Positions 34,901 to 49,300 of a DNA stretch of 64,000 nt are shown here, in pieces. Source of the stretch: Anopheles merus. Lineage: Eukaryota; Arthropoda; Insecta; Diptera; Culicidae. Position 1 is the stretch's first letter. Every line of letters starts with the position of its first letter. Location of the stretch: positions 527,072-591,071 of the forward strand of contig NW_024427588.1 in assembly GCF_017562075.2 (NCBI RefSeq), in the 5' to 3' direction. A program made the translations under genes and the position numbers. The notes beneath the pieces are model-generated. The model saw only the letters and a program-made list of their open reading frames with translations. It searched no databases and was not told the DNA's origin.

Positions 34901-37900
34901 CTGGCGTAACGTAGCAGCGAGACCTAGTTATCATGCCCGGTGTTTAATTTTTGGACTCGAGTCTCTCGCTACTCGCCGCGAAACGGCGCAAATCTTGTTC
35001 ATGAAAAAAATCATCCTAGGAGAGATAGATTCACCGGACCTTTTAGCTAGAGTTAATTTCCACGCACCAGCTCGTATTTTAAGAAACTTTAGGCTACTAA
35101 GAGTTGACCAAACTAGACGTGCATATAGCGATAATGAACCTTTGACTGCGATGACTATCCGATTTAATGCGCACTATGACTCTTTCGACTGGAATTCCCT
35201 AAGTTAACCTGTTTTTCTTGTTGTGATACTCTTTGTTATTTATTTTGTGCTGATGTTACATTGTACCGTGATGCTTTATGTTATTATAAGTTTAGTTTAT
35301 AAGATCAGTGATAAGGCCAATTATGGCCAATCACTGAACATTTACAAATAAACAAATAAACAAATATGTGTCGATTATCTGATTCAAACGGAAATGTGTC
35401 AAACAAAACCGCGCTACACGAACTGACACGAAATCGGTACTATACAAGCTTGTTAGAGACTTCTTTCGTTTACTTGAGACATTTACCAAATTGATCTGAA
35501 ATGGATTTGTTTGTCAAAACAAATTGCAACGCGTAACGCAGGAAGTATCGTACCAATTTATAATTATTTCAACGTGCGGCATATTATTGTTCTTTAAATG
35601 TGTTTGGCAATGCCATGAAAAGTAGCGCTTGTGGTATGATTTTCAAATATCTGTGTATTTTTTTATTCCCATTCTTTTTAAGTAAATAATTACAAATAAA
35701 AACCCTTCTGAATGTAATTAAATGCAATACGTGTGGTTTAAAAACATGTATTTAGATGTTAAACCGTAAAACAAAACGATTTCTGTAGCTTTTACCTAAC
35801 GGGAAGCTGTTGGAAAAAACGGTCTCCGTTTGAGTCAGATAATGCAAATGACCTTCGTTCAGTTAGATATATTAAACCAGAGACAAAACGAGTTCTCTAA
35901 CACGGATCATAATAGAAAATGAGCATTTTTGATACTTTTTCTCAAGCAGTTGAGTCAAATAATCGGCACAATAGGTTCAAGCCTCGAATAAACCGTTACC
36001 CCGTAGTAACGACTGAGTATTAATGGTACTTTTCAAGTATCGAAAGCCTGTATATAGGCTGATATGACTACGTAGGTCGTTACGCCAAATAGAAGAAGAA
36101 GAATCCATGGCGCCTTGCCATCATTCGGATTGTTCCGCAGTATCAAGATTCAAATTATGTCTCATTTTTTCCATTTTGAAAATCTCATACTCTGTTTTAG
36201 CCTCTGTTTTTAGCGTAACTTTTGGGTCAATTTGGTAATATTGACAGTTTTTCTTGTCTTCCTTATTCAATAGGCTTATACATTCGTTACATATTAGTCT
36301 TTGCTTCTTCAAGGTATTCCGGATAGTAACCAATTGCATCTGATTTTAAGGGAGCCCGCAAGTCTGCTTATCCTTCAAATTTCCGCCATAGCATGTTCAT
36401 AATATCTTCCATTTTAAAGAGACCCGTTCAAATTTCCTGGAAGTTGATCATATCTTGATTTTGGCACCAATAAAGAGATCAGCTTTTGGTCCATGTTTAA
36501 ATATAGTAATATTTGGGATCTAGGATTCTGGCTGAATATATAGCCCTTTTCTTATCCATCCTCATCATACGTTCAGTTAATGGCCAATTATGACCGAAAT
36601 TTATCTTCTTCTAATTAGCATCACCAACATTGTTGGCTTAGGCCTGCCTTAGCCTTGACTATCTGGTGTTAAATTGGTGTGCCCATAGAAGTATGATTAG
36701 TCCTACGTTTGAGAGGCCCAATCCATTCGGGGATTGAACCCAGACCCGTTACTCAAACCCACAGACCAACCAAAATTTACATCTTACATTGACTGCTAAA
36801 TTTCATAGCCAAAAGTGAAAATATATAATTCCTCCCACCAAAACGTCAAGAAATTAAGAGAAAATCAGAATGCCGTTGCTATACATATTTGTACTTACCC
36901 GTAGTTATTATTGAACCTTCGCATTCTTGTCCATCTTCATCATCGGAACTTTCATTTGCTGGATGTTTTAAGTAAACCGGTTCATTACATAGATTTGTCT
37001 CATTGCTATAGCTTCGAAAAGACACTTCTTCACCCATGTCGCCGTTTTGTGGTTGCGTAAAATGCTCTGCTGAATTGTTTATCCGCTCTGCCCGTAATTT
37101 ATTATACTCTTGTTTATAATCACTGGAAATAAAAAATATATTTATAAATACGTAGTTTGATTGCAATTTGTAACAAAATTGACGAACCTTTCATATTCAT
37201 CGACAGCTTCGTTTAGTAGCATGAACAAATGTTCAAATCCTATGCCCGTCTTTGACGAAACTCCACACGATTTTAAGTTTTTGTAAAACTCGTCGAGTGT
37301 CAAAGACATCGTACGTGTAAGATTACTTATATAAGCAGTCTCGTTTTCCAACGATTCTTGAAACGCTTCAAAATCTTGCATCCACTGCATCGCGAAATTA
37401 TGTTCCTGTATGTCGATTTTGTTCATTGCAATAACGAAAGGTAAACGTGCTTTGTACAAGATAGAACACGCATATAACATGTTAGACATAAAGGTAGTTG
37501 GACTAGTTGAACGGACGATATCCATTACGTATACAATAACAGTAGGAAATGCAGTAGCTAACGCCTCAGTAATTATTGTGCCCGATGCCGACCATGTAAA
37601 TACTTCTATTTGTCCTGGGGTGTCTATTATACAATATTCATGCGTTTCCTGTGCATTTTGAATCAGATCAATCACTTTTCCAAATTTAGTGGAAAACAAG
37701 TTTAAAGCTGTAACTATTCCTCCATTTGGACCTAGATTGTAGCGTTTCATAACTTCCTTATATTTGATCGTATCACGGATATCTGAAAACAGTTTAACCA
37801 TCAACATCAATATAATCATGCATATACCTCATAGTTTAACCCCTTCACAGTCCTGAGATTTTGAAAACAGGGTTGCAAAATTGTCAGCAAACTTTTTTCT

Positions 37901-40900
37901 TAAGTTTCCAATTAACACCAACAGTTAATTAAAATAATCATTTTCAACAATGGACGAAATGCGACCAGATAAGCTTTTGATTCTGACTCTGTTCAAATAT
38001 TTTACCATATCATCCTGCGTGTCATGGCTGCCAAATATGATAGCCAATTGTGTTTCCTGGTGGGCCACTGCTATCAGATATGACAACAAGATAAAACTGA
38101 TTTTAAACCTGATAAACTGATATAATTGATTTTTTTAAGAAGAAATTCTTACAAAAGATAAGGCGTATTATCATGCAAATTTGCAACAAGATAAATAAAG
38201 CTAGTAAATAGCAAACATTGTTTCAAATATACACTAAAGCGGTTATCACACACGGCTAAAAACTGCCTTTGTCGAGTGAATTTTATCTGTACGATGGCGT
38301 TTGACAAATAAACGCCGTTCTGAAAATCGGAATCGGTCGCGGGCGATTCGGTTTGCTCTAAGTTGGTTTTTATTTCTGACCAGGCTATCTGTACGCCGTT
38401 TTCAGCGCTGGGTCGAAAAAGCGCTGGGCCGAGAGGTATCCGAAAATGCTGCAAAAAATATACATGAAAAAATCGATTTGTTTCTCTTGCTAAATTTCCA
38501 AAGACCTAGGACTAATTCGAAATTCCAGTCTAGTGTTGAGCGTTTCGGAGCGTACCAACGGCTCTAGAACCGGCTCCGGACTAACGCCACCGAAAGCGGC
38601 TAAGACTATTGTACAGAGCTGGCTCCGACCCAACGGCTCCAGACCACCAGCTCCGGACTAACGGTTCAATGGAGACGGCATTGTACGGCGACGGCGTACA
38701 CATTGTTGAGACGGCGTACACATTGTTGAGACGGCGTGAAAAACGAATCTACCTTCTCGCTAGTGTGGATTCTTAATTTTATTCAATACCACGCAGCCGA
38801 ATAATCAATCCTTAAAACGGGGCTGGCTTGAACCCACGACGGGCATGTTGTTAAGACGTACCAGATGGTGAATGTAGCACGGGAAATCCCCGTAGCTCAA
38901 GTACTTTGAAAACGAATCGTTTTGGTACTCTGTGTTACAACCAACTCCATAGCCGTGGGGGCCTGGAGCTGGGCGGAGCTTGCTCCAGCTTACCCAATGA
39001 GACATTTTGTACCTACCTTAAACAAAAACTCGGCTGTCTTGCTTTATCTTTTATACCGCATCTGCTTGCACTCATTCGCGAGCGTTGAAATACACTCTCC
39101 CGATTTCATGTTCCCGCGAATTGCCTGCTGATGTAATAATTTATGTGTGAATTTGGAATGTTTTTATCAGCGCTTCCTCTTGTCCCTCTTGTTTGTACTC
39201 CCTTTTCCATCGATTCGATGCGCGATTCCTGGTTCGTCTTCACAGTAACAATGAGATACTGTGCGAAAATATAAACGAAAATATAACACCCGTTATTAAC
39301 ACGGAACGCCGATAACCCAAACACTACCATTCCAATATGAAATTCTCGATAATGGCGTGACGGTGCCCCCTCCTCAGTTAAAATTATATTCTAAACCACT
39401 TGCAACATTTCCTCCACTACCCCCTCTTCTGGAACTCTTGCCATGAGATCCGTGAGAGAAGGGGGAGAGGAGAAGGAGCGTCAGCTTTTTGCTCTCTCTA
39501 AAAATATATGTCCAAAATTGTCAGCTCTTGGGTATTTGTTTGTTTGTTTGTGTCACAAGTATGTCGTTTCGGATCGATTTGTTTGTAGTTTTTTTTTGTG
39601 TTTTGAGTTAGATTTTTGTTGTAATAATTACAATTAGCAGGACCACCGCCCTCGCGAGCAGTGATCCCGTTTCAAAAATACAATAAGCTCAGTTCTTGAT
39701 CTTATTGCCGTCGGCCACGATGACATTGATCATGCGTTGACGCATCGACATCACCAGATTCTGGATCGTTTTCGGTGGAATTTTACTCCACACCTCTTGC
39801 ATATGGTCGAAGAGTTGATCCAGATCTTCTGGTAATTTTTAACCCAGCCTCTTGAAAATTACCCAGAGGTTCTCAATGGGATTGAGATCCGGGCTAAGGG
39901 CAGGCCACTTCATTGTTTTGACATTGTTGTCAGCAAGCCAAGCTTGGACAGTCCCGAAAGTATGCTTCGAATCATTGCCCTGCATAAATATCCAAGACGG
40001 AGGAAGATTTTGCCTAGCGTGTGATAATAAATGTGTATCAAGAATGTCTCGATACCCAAACCGATTTAAATTACCGTGGATTCGAACCAACGGACCCATC
40101 CCATAGTAGGAGAAGCATCCCCACACTATGAGACTACCACCGCCATGCTTAAGAGTTTTGAAGCAGTATTTTGGATCAAGAGCATAACTAACAGGGCGCC
40201 GAACCAACCTGCGTCCGTCCGACCCCTGTCGATTGAATTTCGACTCGTCTGACCACAAAACACTGCGCCAATCCTTTTCATCGAAGAACATATGCTCAAT
40301 TGCGAATAACACCCGTGCGTTTTTATGCGCAGGTGTTAAATTGGGCACTTTGCGTGGCACTCGCGCGAGTAGCCGGGCACTGACCAATCTTCGCTGAACT
40401 GTTCTCGGCGTCGCTGCCAATTTCAGTCTGCCTCGGATCTCTGGTGCCGAGTCAACGTTTCTTCGATATGTTAACAATCTTACGGTCTTCCTCCGTCGTG
40501 GTCTTCCGAGAACGTCCGGGTGACTTGCGCGTTTCGGTTATCCGAAGCGCGTTTGCCACAAAAGTGCGCGATCGTTCCATCACGAACTCGATCGTTCTGC
40601 GCTTAATGCCAGCAGCCGCTATTCGCTTAATGATATGGCGCTGGTAATCGGTATAATGTTTACCTCGACCCATTGTAATAAAAATTGCTTGTTTAGACCG
40701 TCAAGAACGCGCTGGTTAAAAAGTTGGACACGGCTGATCCCGTGCTCAGCCTGCGTTCTGCTTCTACACGTGATGAATTACATCGTTGTAGAGCAGCGAA
40801 AAAAGTGTATGGATAAAAACTATCTATGAGTAAGCGAGTGAGCGTTTACCCATTTAAATCGAGAACAGAATACTGCCGCGCTCATGAAACAAAACGCCCA

Positions 40901-43343
40901 TTGAAAAGAACAACTGCGCGCTAGCTCAATGCACGCACAAAGTTTCCTATGCACACACGAGCTTCAACGCAGAGATGCACGCAGGCCTTTCAATGGCGTG
41001 CACTGGAGAAACACCTGTGAGGGAATGCAGAGTTCTTTGCTATTGTTCGCGTGTCCATTTGCATCGCTGTCGCATGCACATTCATCAATCAGCACACCTG
41101 CGTTTTCGTCCAAGGAACAAGCGCTGCTGTCGATGCAAACTTTAGCTTTTATCCAAGTGTGTACGCACGCTGTTTCACATGATAACACACATTGGGGCCC
41201 TTTCCGTTTGAAGTACGTAGGCTGAAATTTCAGCCTGTCAGCTGTTTGCATTATATAGCAGTTTTCGAGCAGCTATCTAAGTGTGTATAATAGACAGGTG
41301 GGCTTATCCCAAGGTGTATGAATTTAGAAGGCTGATTCTTATCGCTTCTGCTTATGAATAAAGATTTTAAGAGTGTTTTGAGTATTCGTCAAGTCTCAAG
41401 AAAGCTTGTTTGAACAAAAGATTTCACCCATTCTGCTAAAAAGTGATATTCAAATTTGGTTTTAAAAAACATGCTATGAGACCACCTGGACTACATACAC
41501 TTTGATTCTAGATTCCACCACGTCATCTCTTTGATGCACCTTGGGATAAATGTAAACAACACTGTGTTTCCGAGCAGGTACTCGAATCTAATTCTAGCTT
41601 TGAGGCTAGAATAATCTAGACTGAAAATTGCAGACTAGTTTTTTGTGTGGTTTTGTATGGAGTGTTAATATGATTTCAGCCTCCAACTGTCAAACTCCAT
41701 ACAAAAAACTGACTAGAATCGTGAAGAGCCCCAATATTAGCAATTGATTTTGTTTACATTTCCTAAAATATGTATCAAATATTATTGCTTAAATTATGGC
41801 CGCAAAAGAAAAAACGCTATAGAAATAATATTATGCGCCAATCAGCCTTGCATCAAGAACCATCGCAATTATTGTTTAATAATTTTTTTTTATGTTCTTC
41901 AAGAGGAAATTTTGAGCATGTTGTATATTGCACAAAAACAGCATACTCAAAGCAAAACCCACACACCTTTGTGGTCCAAACACACAATAAGAATAGTTTT
42001 TCTTAACGCTTCAATCCCATTTTGCGAAATGTCCAACGTGGACATGCCGACCTATACAAGTTTTAGAGACTTATTCAGTACCAACCAGTCGGATAGTCGG
42101 TTTTGCGAGTTGACCACTATTCCACAGGACGAGTTAGAAAAGTACATTAGAAATTCAAAATCTCCATTTAAATGTTCAAAGTCTACAGGGAAAAATGCAC
42201 AGTAATGTTTTAAATAGGGAATATGTCATGGAACTTCACATGTTAAGAAAGCCTACATAGATAGTCAGCTCCACTCAGCTCCAGGCATCCACGGCTCTTA
42301 CTTGGTTACTGAAGTTATAGGGCGGTCCAATGGTGCAGTTGTCAACTCGTACGACTTAACAACATGCCCGTCCTGAGTTTAAGCCTAGAATGGACCGATT
42401 CCCCGTAGTAACGACTGTGTTGAAAGTCTGTATAGGCCGGCATGTCCACGTATGACGTTTACGCCAAATATAAAAAAAGAAGACAGAAGTTTTAGTGAAA
42501 TACTTAAAGAAGTGAAATTCGATTGAATAACTGGGCCTTTAGTGTTCGGAATCATAACGTTCGATAATTCTAAAATATTTTGTCGACAACCGCACATCAA
42601 TTATTTTGGAGAGTCGAACGTCTAAATAGCCCTTTGAATTAACTCTAAAGGATGCAAGTCATGCACGTCAATAAGAACAATCACACCGAGTTTTAGCTTC
42701 CGCACTCGCGAGAAGATAGATTTGTTTTTTTTTTTAGGTTATCGTAATACCGTCTTCATTGAACCGTTAGTCCGGAGCCATTGGTACGCTCCAAAACGCC
42801 CACTAAACTGGAATTTCTAATTAGGCAAAGGTTATGGAGGTCTAAATCGTCTAACTCAAGTTGCTGAAACATTTTTGTAGCAACAGAAACAAATAAATTT
42901 GTTTCTCGTTTATTTATTGCAGGAACATTCTCGACCAAAAATATTAACAAATGTGACCATCGAATAAATGTTGCCGTTACCAAGGGTTCAAATTAAATTA
43001 AGATACATTTTATCCAATTTACGTTATTGCATGGAGCCTAAGGTATTGGAAAGGATCGAACTATTGATGGGAATAGCTCCGAAAATTAGGTCTAGAGAAA
43101 CTCTACGGCTCGCTCAACCCCGTTCCAGTGCTGGTCGGTCTGACCCTATGTTCCGCATGTCGGCGGTCTTCAACACTGTCTCGGATTGCTTCGACTTCGA
43201 CATCTCAACTCCGTGCTTCAAGGAACGTCTCCGGCTTTTGCCGTGGCCGCAGTGAATTGCGATGTAAATCTAATTTTTGCTATGTATTTTTTTTTCTCAA
43301 TTGAACTGTTACATCTTAATAAGGCCATACGGCCCGTTGAAGA

Positions 43344-43374
<31 letters not shown>

Positions 43375-46300
43375 AAAAAATGTAGAACGTAACGAACCTG
43401 CCAATCTAGAGAAAAATAATGGAACGCGGAATGCAGGTTCTAGTTAACCTGCCATGGTTACGCTTTTTTCAATTGCTCACTTTGTATATGAATATCTTGA
43501 AAGTATCCACTCAATATAGTGTAATATCTTTTAAGAGCAATAATCACTCCGTTTCATTTCAAACAAAGCTAAGTAATATTTTATTGAATGAGTAAAACTA
43601 TTCTACTCCTGAAAAATGTAATACACAATACATTTCAAATAAAAGGTCCAGGACATTAAAAAGTTAAGGACATCAAAGATATTAAAATTGGTTACCCGGC
43701 ACTACAACTACTTTGCGGTCTTGGCCTGAAAGATATTTGGCCGTATCGGGGAACTCGTTCGTTCCCGGGAACATTCGTCGCGACGCTCATTTTCACTCAT
43801 TTCATAGCCCTCTATGATCACATTAAAATTGGTATCGACTTTTCAACTTCGGTAATAAAATTTATATTCACAGATATACGACATACGACCATTTCGATCT
43901 ACTTTTAACATTTTTACGATCCCAAATACAGTCGTATCTCGGGGGTCACCTGTAATAAAATTATTACTTTATTTAATTCTTCTTCTTTGTCTTTTATTTG
44001 GCGTAACATCCTATGCGGCATGTCTGCATACATAGGCTTTCGAGGCTTATTCAGTACCACGCAGTCGGATAGCAAACCAATTACCACAAATCCACTAAAC
44101 GACAACTAAAGTAATTCTAAGCGACTTAAGCTCTCAACCGTAAACAGAGTATAAAAATACTTCGTTAAGCAGGCGACAAACGACTCATGCATTCTAAAAA
44201 TAGCAAAAAGCTGATGGCGCCTTCTATTAGTGGAATAGCGAAATAGTGAAATACTAAACTCCAATGTAATGGTCATTGGGGTTGATACCCACGTATCTGA
44301 CCACACGACCACGACCATTCATATATATTTTTGCTCGGAAAGTTATAAGGCTATATACGTCATTAGTAGATGAAACTTGTCGAAGCACATTTAAGAAAAG
44401 GGCTGCAATACAATGATGAGTTATAATACGCCATCTATTGAACAACCCAGTGAAGCTATGGAGCTTTAATTTTTTTCCTATGGATATTCTATTTTCCAGT
44501 CGTTTAACACTAGAACCGCCGGGCTTTCCAACCTAATTAGAACCGCCAGATGGGAGAATTTTGTCCCATTAGTTATGTGTAAATATTTAGACATGTTTAT
44601 TATTACCTAAGGGTTTCTTGTGGATAGATAATTAATAAACATTGTAATTAGGTATAATGAAGCTTTATGAACGAAAATGAAAAATCGAATTGTGATCATA
44701 TGAACCGCATACCAAAGATATCAAAGCCTGTTAGGATAGCTCGAACGAACTCGGCTTGCGATTGTAAACGCGTGAAGTAGCAGGTCGTTAGCTGAAGGGA
44801 GGAACAGGAAGCACGATTATCCGGGCGAATTTGATCGCTCTCTTGATCGGTGAACGCCATACCAGTCGGACGTGTTTTTAAACCTAGCGCTATAAAATAA
44901 AGTTAAAAGTTCTAAAAATTCCGTAAGTCGTTTACCGGGAGCCGCAACAGCCAGTTTTCTGTAGAATAATATAACATTACAGAGCTTCTAGTGATAAACT
45001 CCTAATGATAATTATGTTACAGATAACTATTGCTTACAGCATCGGTCGGCAAACTTTTGAGGCAAAGGGCCAACTTTAGTAGATGATCAAGTACCGCGGG
45101 CCAGGTGAACGCGGTTTTTTTGCGCTTAAATTATTATATTTTAATCTTTTAGAACCATTTTAGGTACAATTGTTGTTTTTCTGTAATTATATCATCCAAG
45201 TATGCTACAAAATTAATGATCTTCTTCTTGTTTGGCTCAACAACCGATGCCGGTCAAGGCCTGCCAACCCACTTGTGGGGTTGGCTTTCAGTGACTTATT
45301 GATTTCCCCCCATAGCAGGATAGTCAGTCCTACGTATGGCGGCACGGTCTATTTAGGGCTTCAACCCATGACGGGCATGTTGTTAAGTCGTACAAGTTGA
45401 CGACTGTACCATGAGACCGGCAAAATTAATGATACCTACTTTAAAAACTAATTCTAATCTTTGAACATTTGAGAATCGACAATAGATGACTAAAAATGTG
45501 ATCAGTCAAAAACTAACAAAATGGGATCAATAACGCTTCTTGAAGACCCTATCCTCCCACACCTCAAAAAATATTGTATATATTCCGGGGATAATACAAA
45601 CGTCTGAAAGGCTGATAAATTATCGAAGCAAACATAGATTCAGTAATTATAAAAATGCTTTATGGACAAGTCAGATGTCATGCCACGTCAGATCAATTAA
45701 CTTATCAATAGCCCATGAGACAACAGAAAACCTCATCAGTCACCTTACCTTGACACCTCTGTCAGTCGAACTCTAAACATGATGACCAAAAAAGTGAACC
45801 AACCAACTTATAAGCGTGCGCGATCAACGAATGACACCCCGTAGCGTCTTAAATGGACTGCGTACAGAAGTCTGACGTCGCATAAGAACATTTCTGCGTA
45901 TTGATCACCAACATCTTGGCACTATTAGTCAACAATCAAAGCATCGCAGGAGAGCCCAGGTTTATTTTTGAGGCTCCAAAAAAGCTAAAAATGAAGACAA
46001 AGGCAGTGGCTACATTACTGCGTTAGCAGAGGAGGGAGATCGATGCTACAGTGAAATAATATGGGAAAATTAACACACATATCAGGAAGCAGAAAATACG
46101 TCCACTGACTTCGCAATGGCAAACAATGACGCCAAAAGTCAATGCGTTCATATTATGTGAATTTCGGTAGAATTTCGACATGACACCCTAGTCCACAAAC
46201 TGGTACAACATCCGTCACATGTGTTCCATCGAATTTTTCTGGACCAACATGATGCAAAAGCTCTACTCTAACAAAACTTTGTCGCGAAAACTTAGGATGC

Positions 46301-49300
46301 CTACAGACATGTCTTCGTCCATAATGGCGAAAATTCCGGATAACTGATGAAAGGCAACTCCCAAAGTCTTAGATTTATTTGTCCAAGGATGCTTAAAAAA
46401 TTACCTTTCAAATTTTTTACGTATTAAGAAATTATCTCTTCTATTTTTTTTCACAGCCAGCCAAAAAAAGGCATTTTTTCTTCGAGTTAGAACATACCGA
46501 TCGATCCGTCATTCCATAGTATTTAAATTAAAGTTGAAAGAGTACGATGGTATAAAATGATATTCTAAAAGATATTCAGTATTTTTTATAGGAATAGTTT
46601 CTTCACATCTTTCAAAATCAGTCAAAACCTTTCGCGGGCCGGATTGAATGTTGCGGCGGGCCGCATTTGGCCCGCGGGCCGGACTTTGCCGACCGCTGGC
46701 TTACAGGGTTGAACAACAGTAAATCTAGGTTTATAGCTCAAACAATCAACTGATAAGTAGGGTTTTTATGATAATGAAACAAGTCTAATGTTCAAAGTTG
46801 TTTGGGTATAGGCAAACGTCTATGACTCGCTTTAGAAACATTACAAAAATTCGATGTCAACACAGCTCTAAATGGTCAAAAGAAGAGGCTGTTTTTGAAA
46901 ACAAAAGGTATACCTAGATTAATTATTTCAAGCATCTAAAACACATCTTTGTTTCATCATAACCTGGCTCACATGAAACATGAAAGTTCTTTGCCTAGCT
47001 GGAAAAGAAAATCGCGTCTAGATATCTTTTCTGTTGTAAGTTCTTTGCACAAACCCCAATCATTGGCGCCTATTGCCAACCAGCCGATAAAAATTAACTA
47101 CCGGTTTGGCTATATCGACCAATAAATTTATCGTCATGTTTGTTATTATATTGGTCGATATATTTTTCGACTGGTGGTTAACGTCGTTGGCGATAGGTCC
47201 CAATGATTCCCGCCAAATCCAGAATATTAAAAAATGAATGAACAGGCTATCTTCTACTACCACTTTTCACGGAGTACTGTCTACGCATACTTTTTACCCA
47301 GTGCTGCCAAACTTGCAGAAGCACATTCGTCACTCGTTGACAGCAGATATACCAGCCACTACTGTTGAAAGTATGAAATTTGCTACCCCTCAAATATAAC
47401 GCATATGCGAATTGTCACTTGGGCAGGGAAACATTTCACCAACACTGTATATACATGTAAGCGATTCATTCCGCCAATGTGTCTCATACAATAAACACAC
47501 ACTTAAATACGACTGCGCAAGTGTCCTGCTATTTCTCCCTTCCAACAACTACTACCTAACAGGTTGGCTGATAAGTCCCCGGTCTAACAAAGAAAAACAC
47601 ATTTTTTGTCAAAATTCGTTTTTATTATTCAACATAGTTCCCTTCAAGAGCGATAGAACGATTATAACGACCTTCCAATTTTTTTATACCATGTTGGTAG
47701 TATTCCTTCGGGTTTGCCTCAAAATAGGCCTCAGTATTGGCGACCACCTCTTCATTGCAGCCAAATTTTTTTCCCTGCGAGCATCCTTTTGAGGTCTGAG
47801 AACAAGAAAAAGTCGCTGGGGGCCAGATCTGGAGAATACGGTGGGTGGGGAAGCAATTCGAAGCCCAATTCATGAATTTTTGCCATCGTTCTCAATGACT
47901 TGTGGCACGGTGCGTTGTCTTTTTTCCATTTTTTTCACAATAACAAAAGTTGCTTGACAAAAAACGCTCTGTCTCACAAACTAATTGACATACAGACGTC
48001 AAATTTTGACACGAATCATTTGAAGGTTGGTACTATATAAAAATAATATGCATTTAATACTATCGGCGCCATCTATGTGTCAGACCGGGGACTTATCAGC
48101 CAACCTGTTATTTTGCCTATGGGACAAAAATGTCCCACATGGCGGTTGTAGGATAAAAATGATTTTTTTTAATAGCCATATGGGATACAATATTTTTTAT
48201 GAGTGCATTCAAAAGATCGTTCAAAATAAATAAAAGTTAGAAAACTTCAATGGTTTGTCACGGCGGCAAGCGGAATAACACACCTTTTTCGAGTGCGATG
48301 GGACAAAAAGTCCCATCGGCGGTTCTAGTGTTAAGCTTAATCTTTGGCACTTGGATCAGTCGTTGCTACGAGAGAACGGTCCACTCTAGGTTTGAACCCA
48401 TGATGTTTATGTGATTGAATCATCAACTCGCACGACCTAAGAACATACCCACCGTGGTTTCAAACCTAATATGGAGTGCCTCCCGTAGCACAGGACTAAT
48501 TTTCCATTTGCGTGGTACCTAATGCGAGCGTCCACACATAAGGTCTAAAACAGCCGAAGTCATACAAAATCACGAAAAAATCTGCGTCCTTGAGTTCCAG
48601 CGTCCACCCGTCGTTTACCGAGTCGAACCCAATAATTGTGTTCGTTAAACATGTGTTCGTATGAGATAGCAGCAGTCGTACTGCTTACCTGCCGTATGTC
48701 GCTGTGATACCAAGCGAGACGCATAGATAACGCATCTAGAGGACATGTGTAGCAGTGAGGAAACATTTATGTGTCTCCTTTGTCTTGTCCTTTACATTCT
48801 GATGAGTGAAGCATGCATATCTTTCGGGTACGTTCGTGGAATAAGCCTGTCCTTCTTACGTTAATGGTAAAGATATAATTGTATGCTATCGGCTCTGCAT
48901 TCGGGAATGGGCAGGCCCGTGGACGTCGTGTGTCGTTGTTCGGCAAACCGAAGAACAAATTGATTAAAAAAATACTACACCTTATTCGAAAGTTAACAAC
49001 ATAAATGTATGACAAGTTTTGTTTTAAAATGTTGTACAGTCATTATCCGATATACGCTATCGTACGGGACCGAGCGCAATAGCGTATCTCGAGTTTTGGC
49101 GTATAGCGGATTCCTATGGAAAAATAGTTTACACTACCGGTTCGAGGGTTGAAAAATATCGCCACAGAGTTTTGCATTAAAGTTTTTTGTCTTTTGCACA
49201 AATTTAATGAAAAATGCATTAGGAACATTGAAGAAATTCAAAAAGAGCATAACATATTTCAAAAAATTAAAATATTTGCAAAAAACACATGGAGCTGTCA

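Larger units (their letters stand above)
44508..48330. mobile_element. piggyBac-type element (TTAA duplication), non-coding, multiply invaded
   Basis: Ends are CACTAGAACCGCC on both sides in inverted orientation, flanked by TTAA at 44504-44507 and 48331-48334. The uninterrupted site GTCGTTTAAGCTTAATC is preserved in the related MITE at 62671, which proves a precise TTAA insertion. Subterminal motifs GAACCGCC and GGGACAAAA/GTCCCAT recur near both ends. No transposase is seen; about 1.6 kb is its own sequence and the rest is the hAT element (45040-46698) and the deleted mariner (47559-48108). TTAA targeting and the CACTAGAA-like end suggest the piggyBac superfamily. Confidence 0.85.
44077..48357. 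mobile_element. MITE of the CCAAG/GCCACAAATCC family, split by a TTAA element
   Basis: The left part (44077-44507) and the right stub (48331-48357, AGCTTAATCTTTGGCACTTGG) together match the uninterrupted relative at 62118-62699. The 3.8-kb element at 44508-48330 was inserted between them at TTAA. Confidence 0.8.

Noticed and set aside
44508..48330. A complete piggyBac transposon with its transposase
   Set aside because: Ends and TTAA fit, but no transposase frame or DDD motif could be found; only other nested elements fill it.
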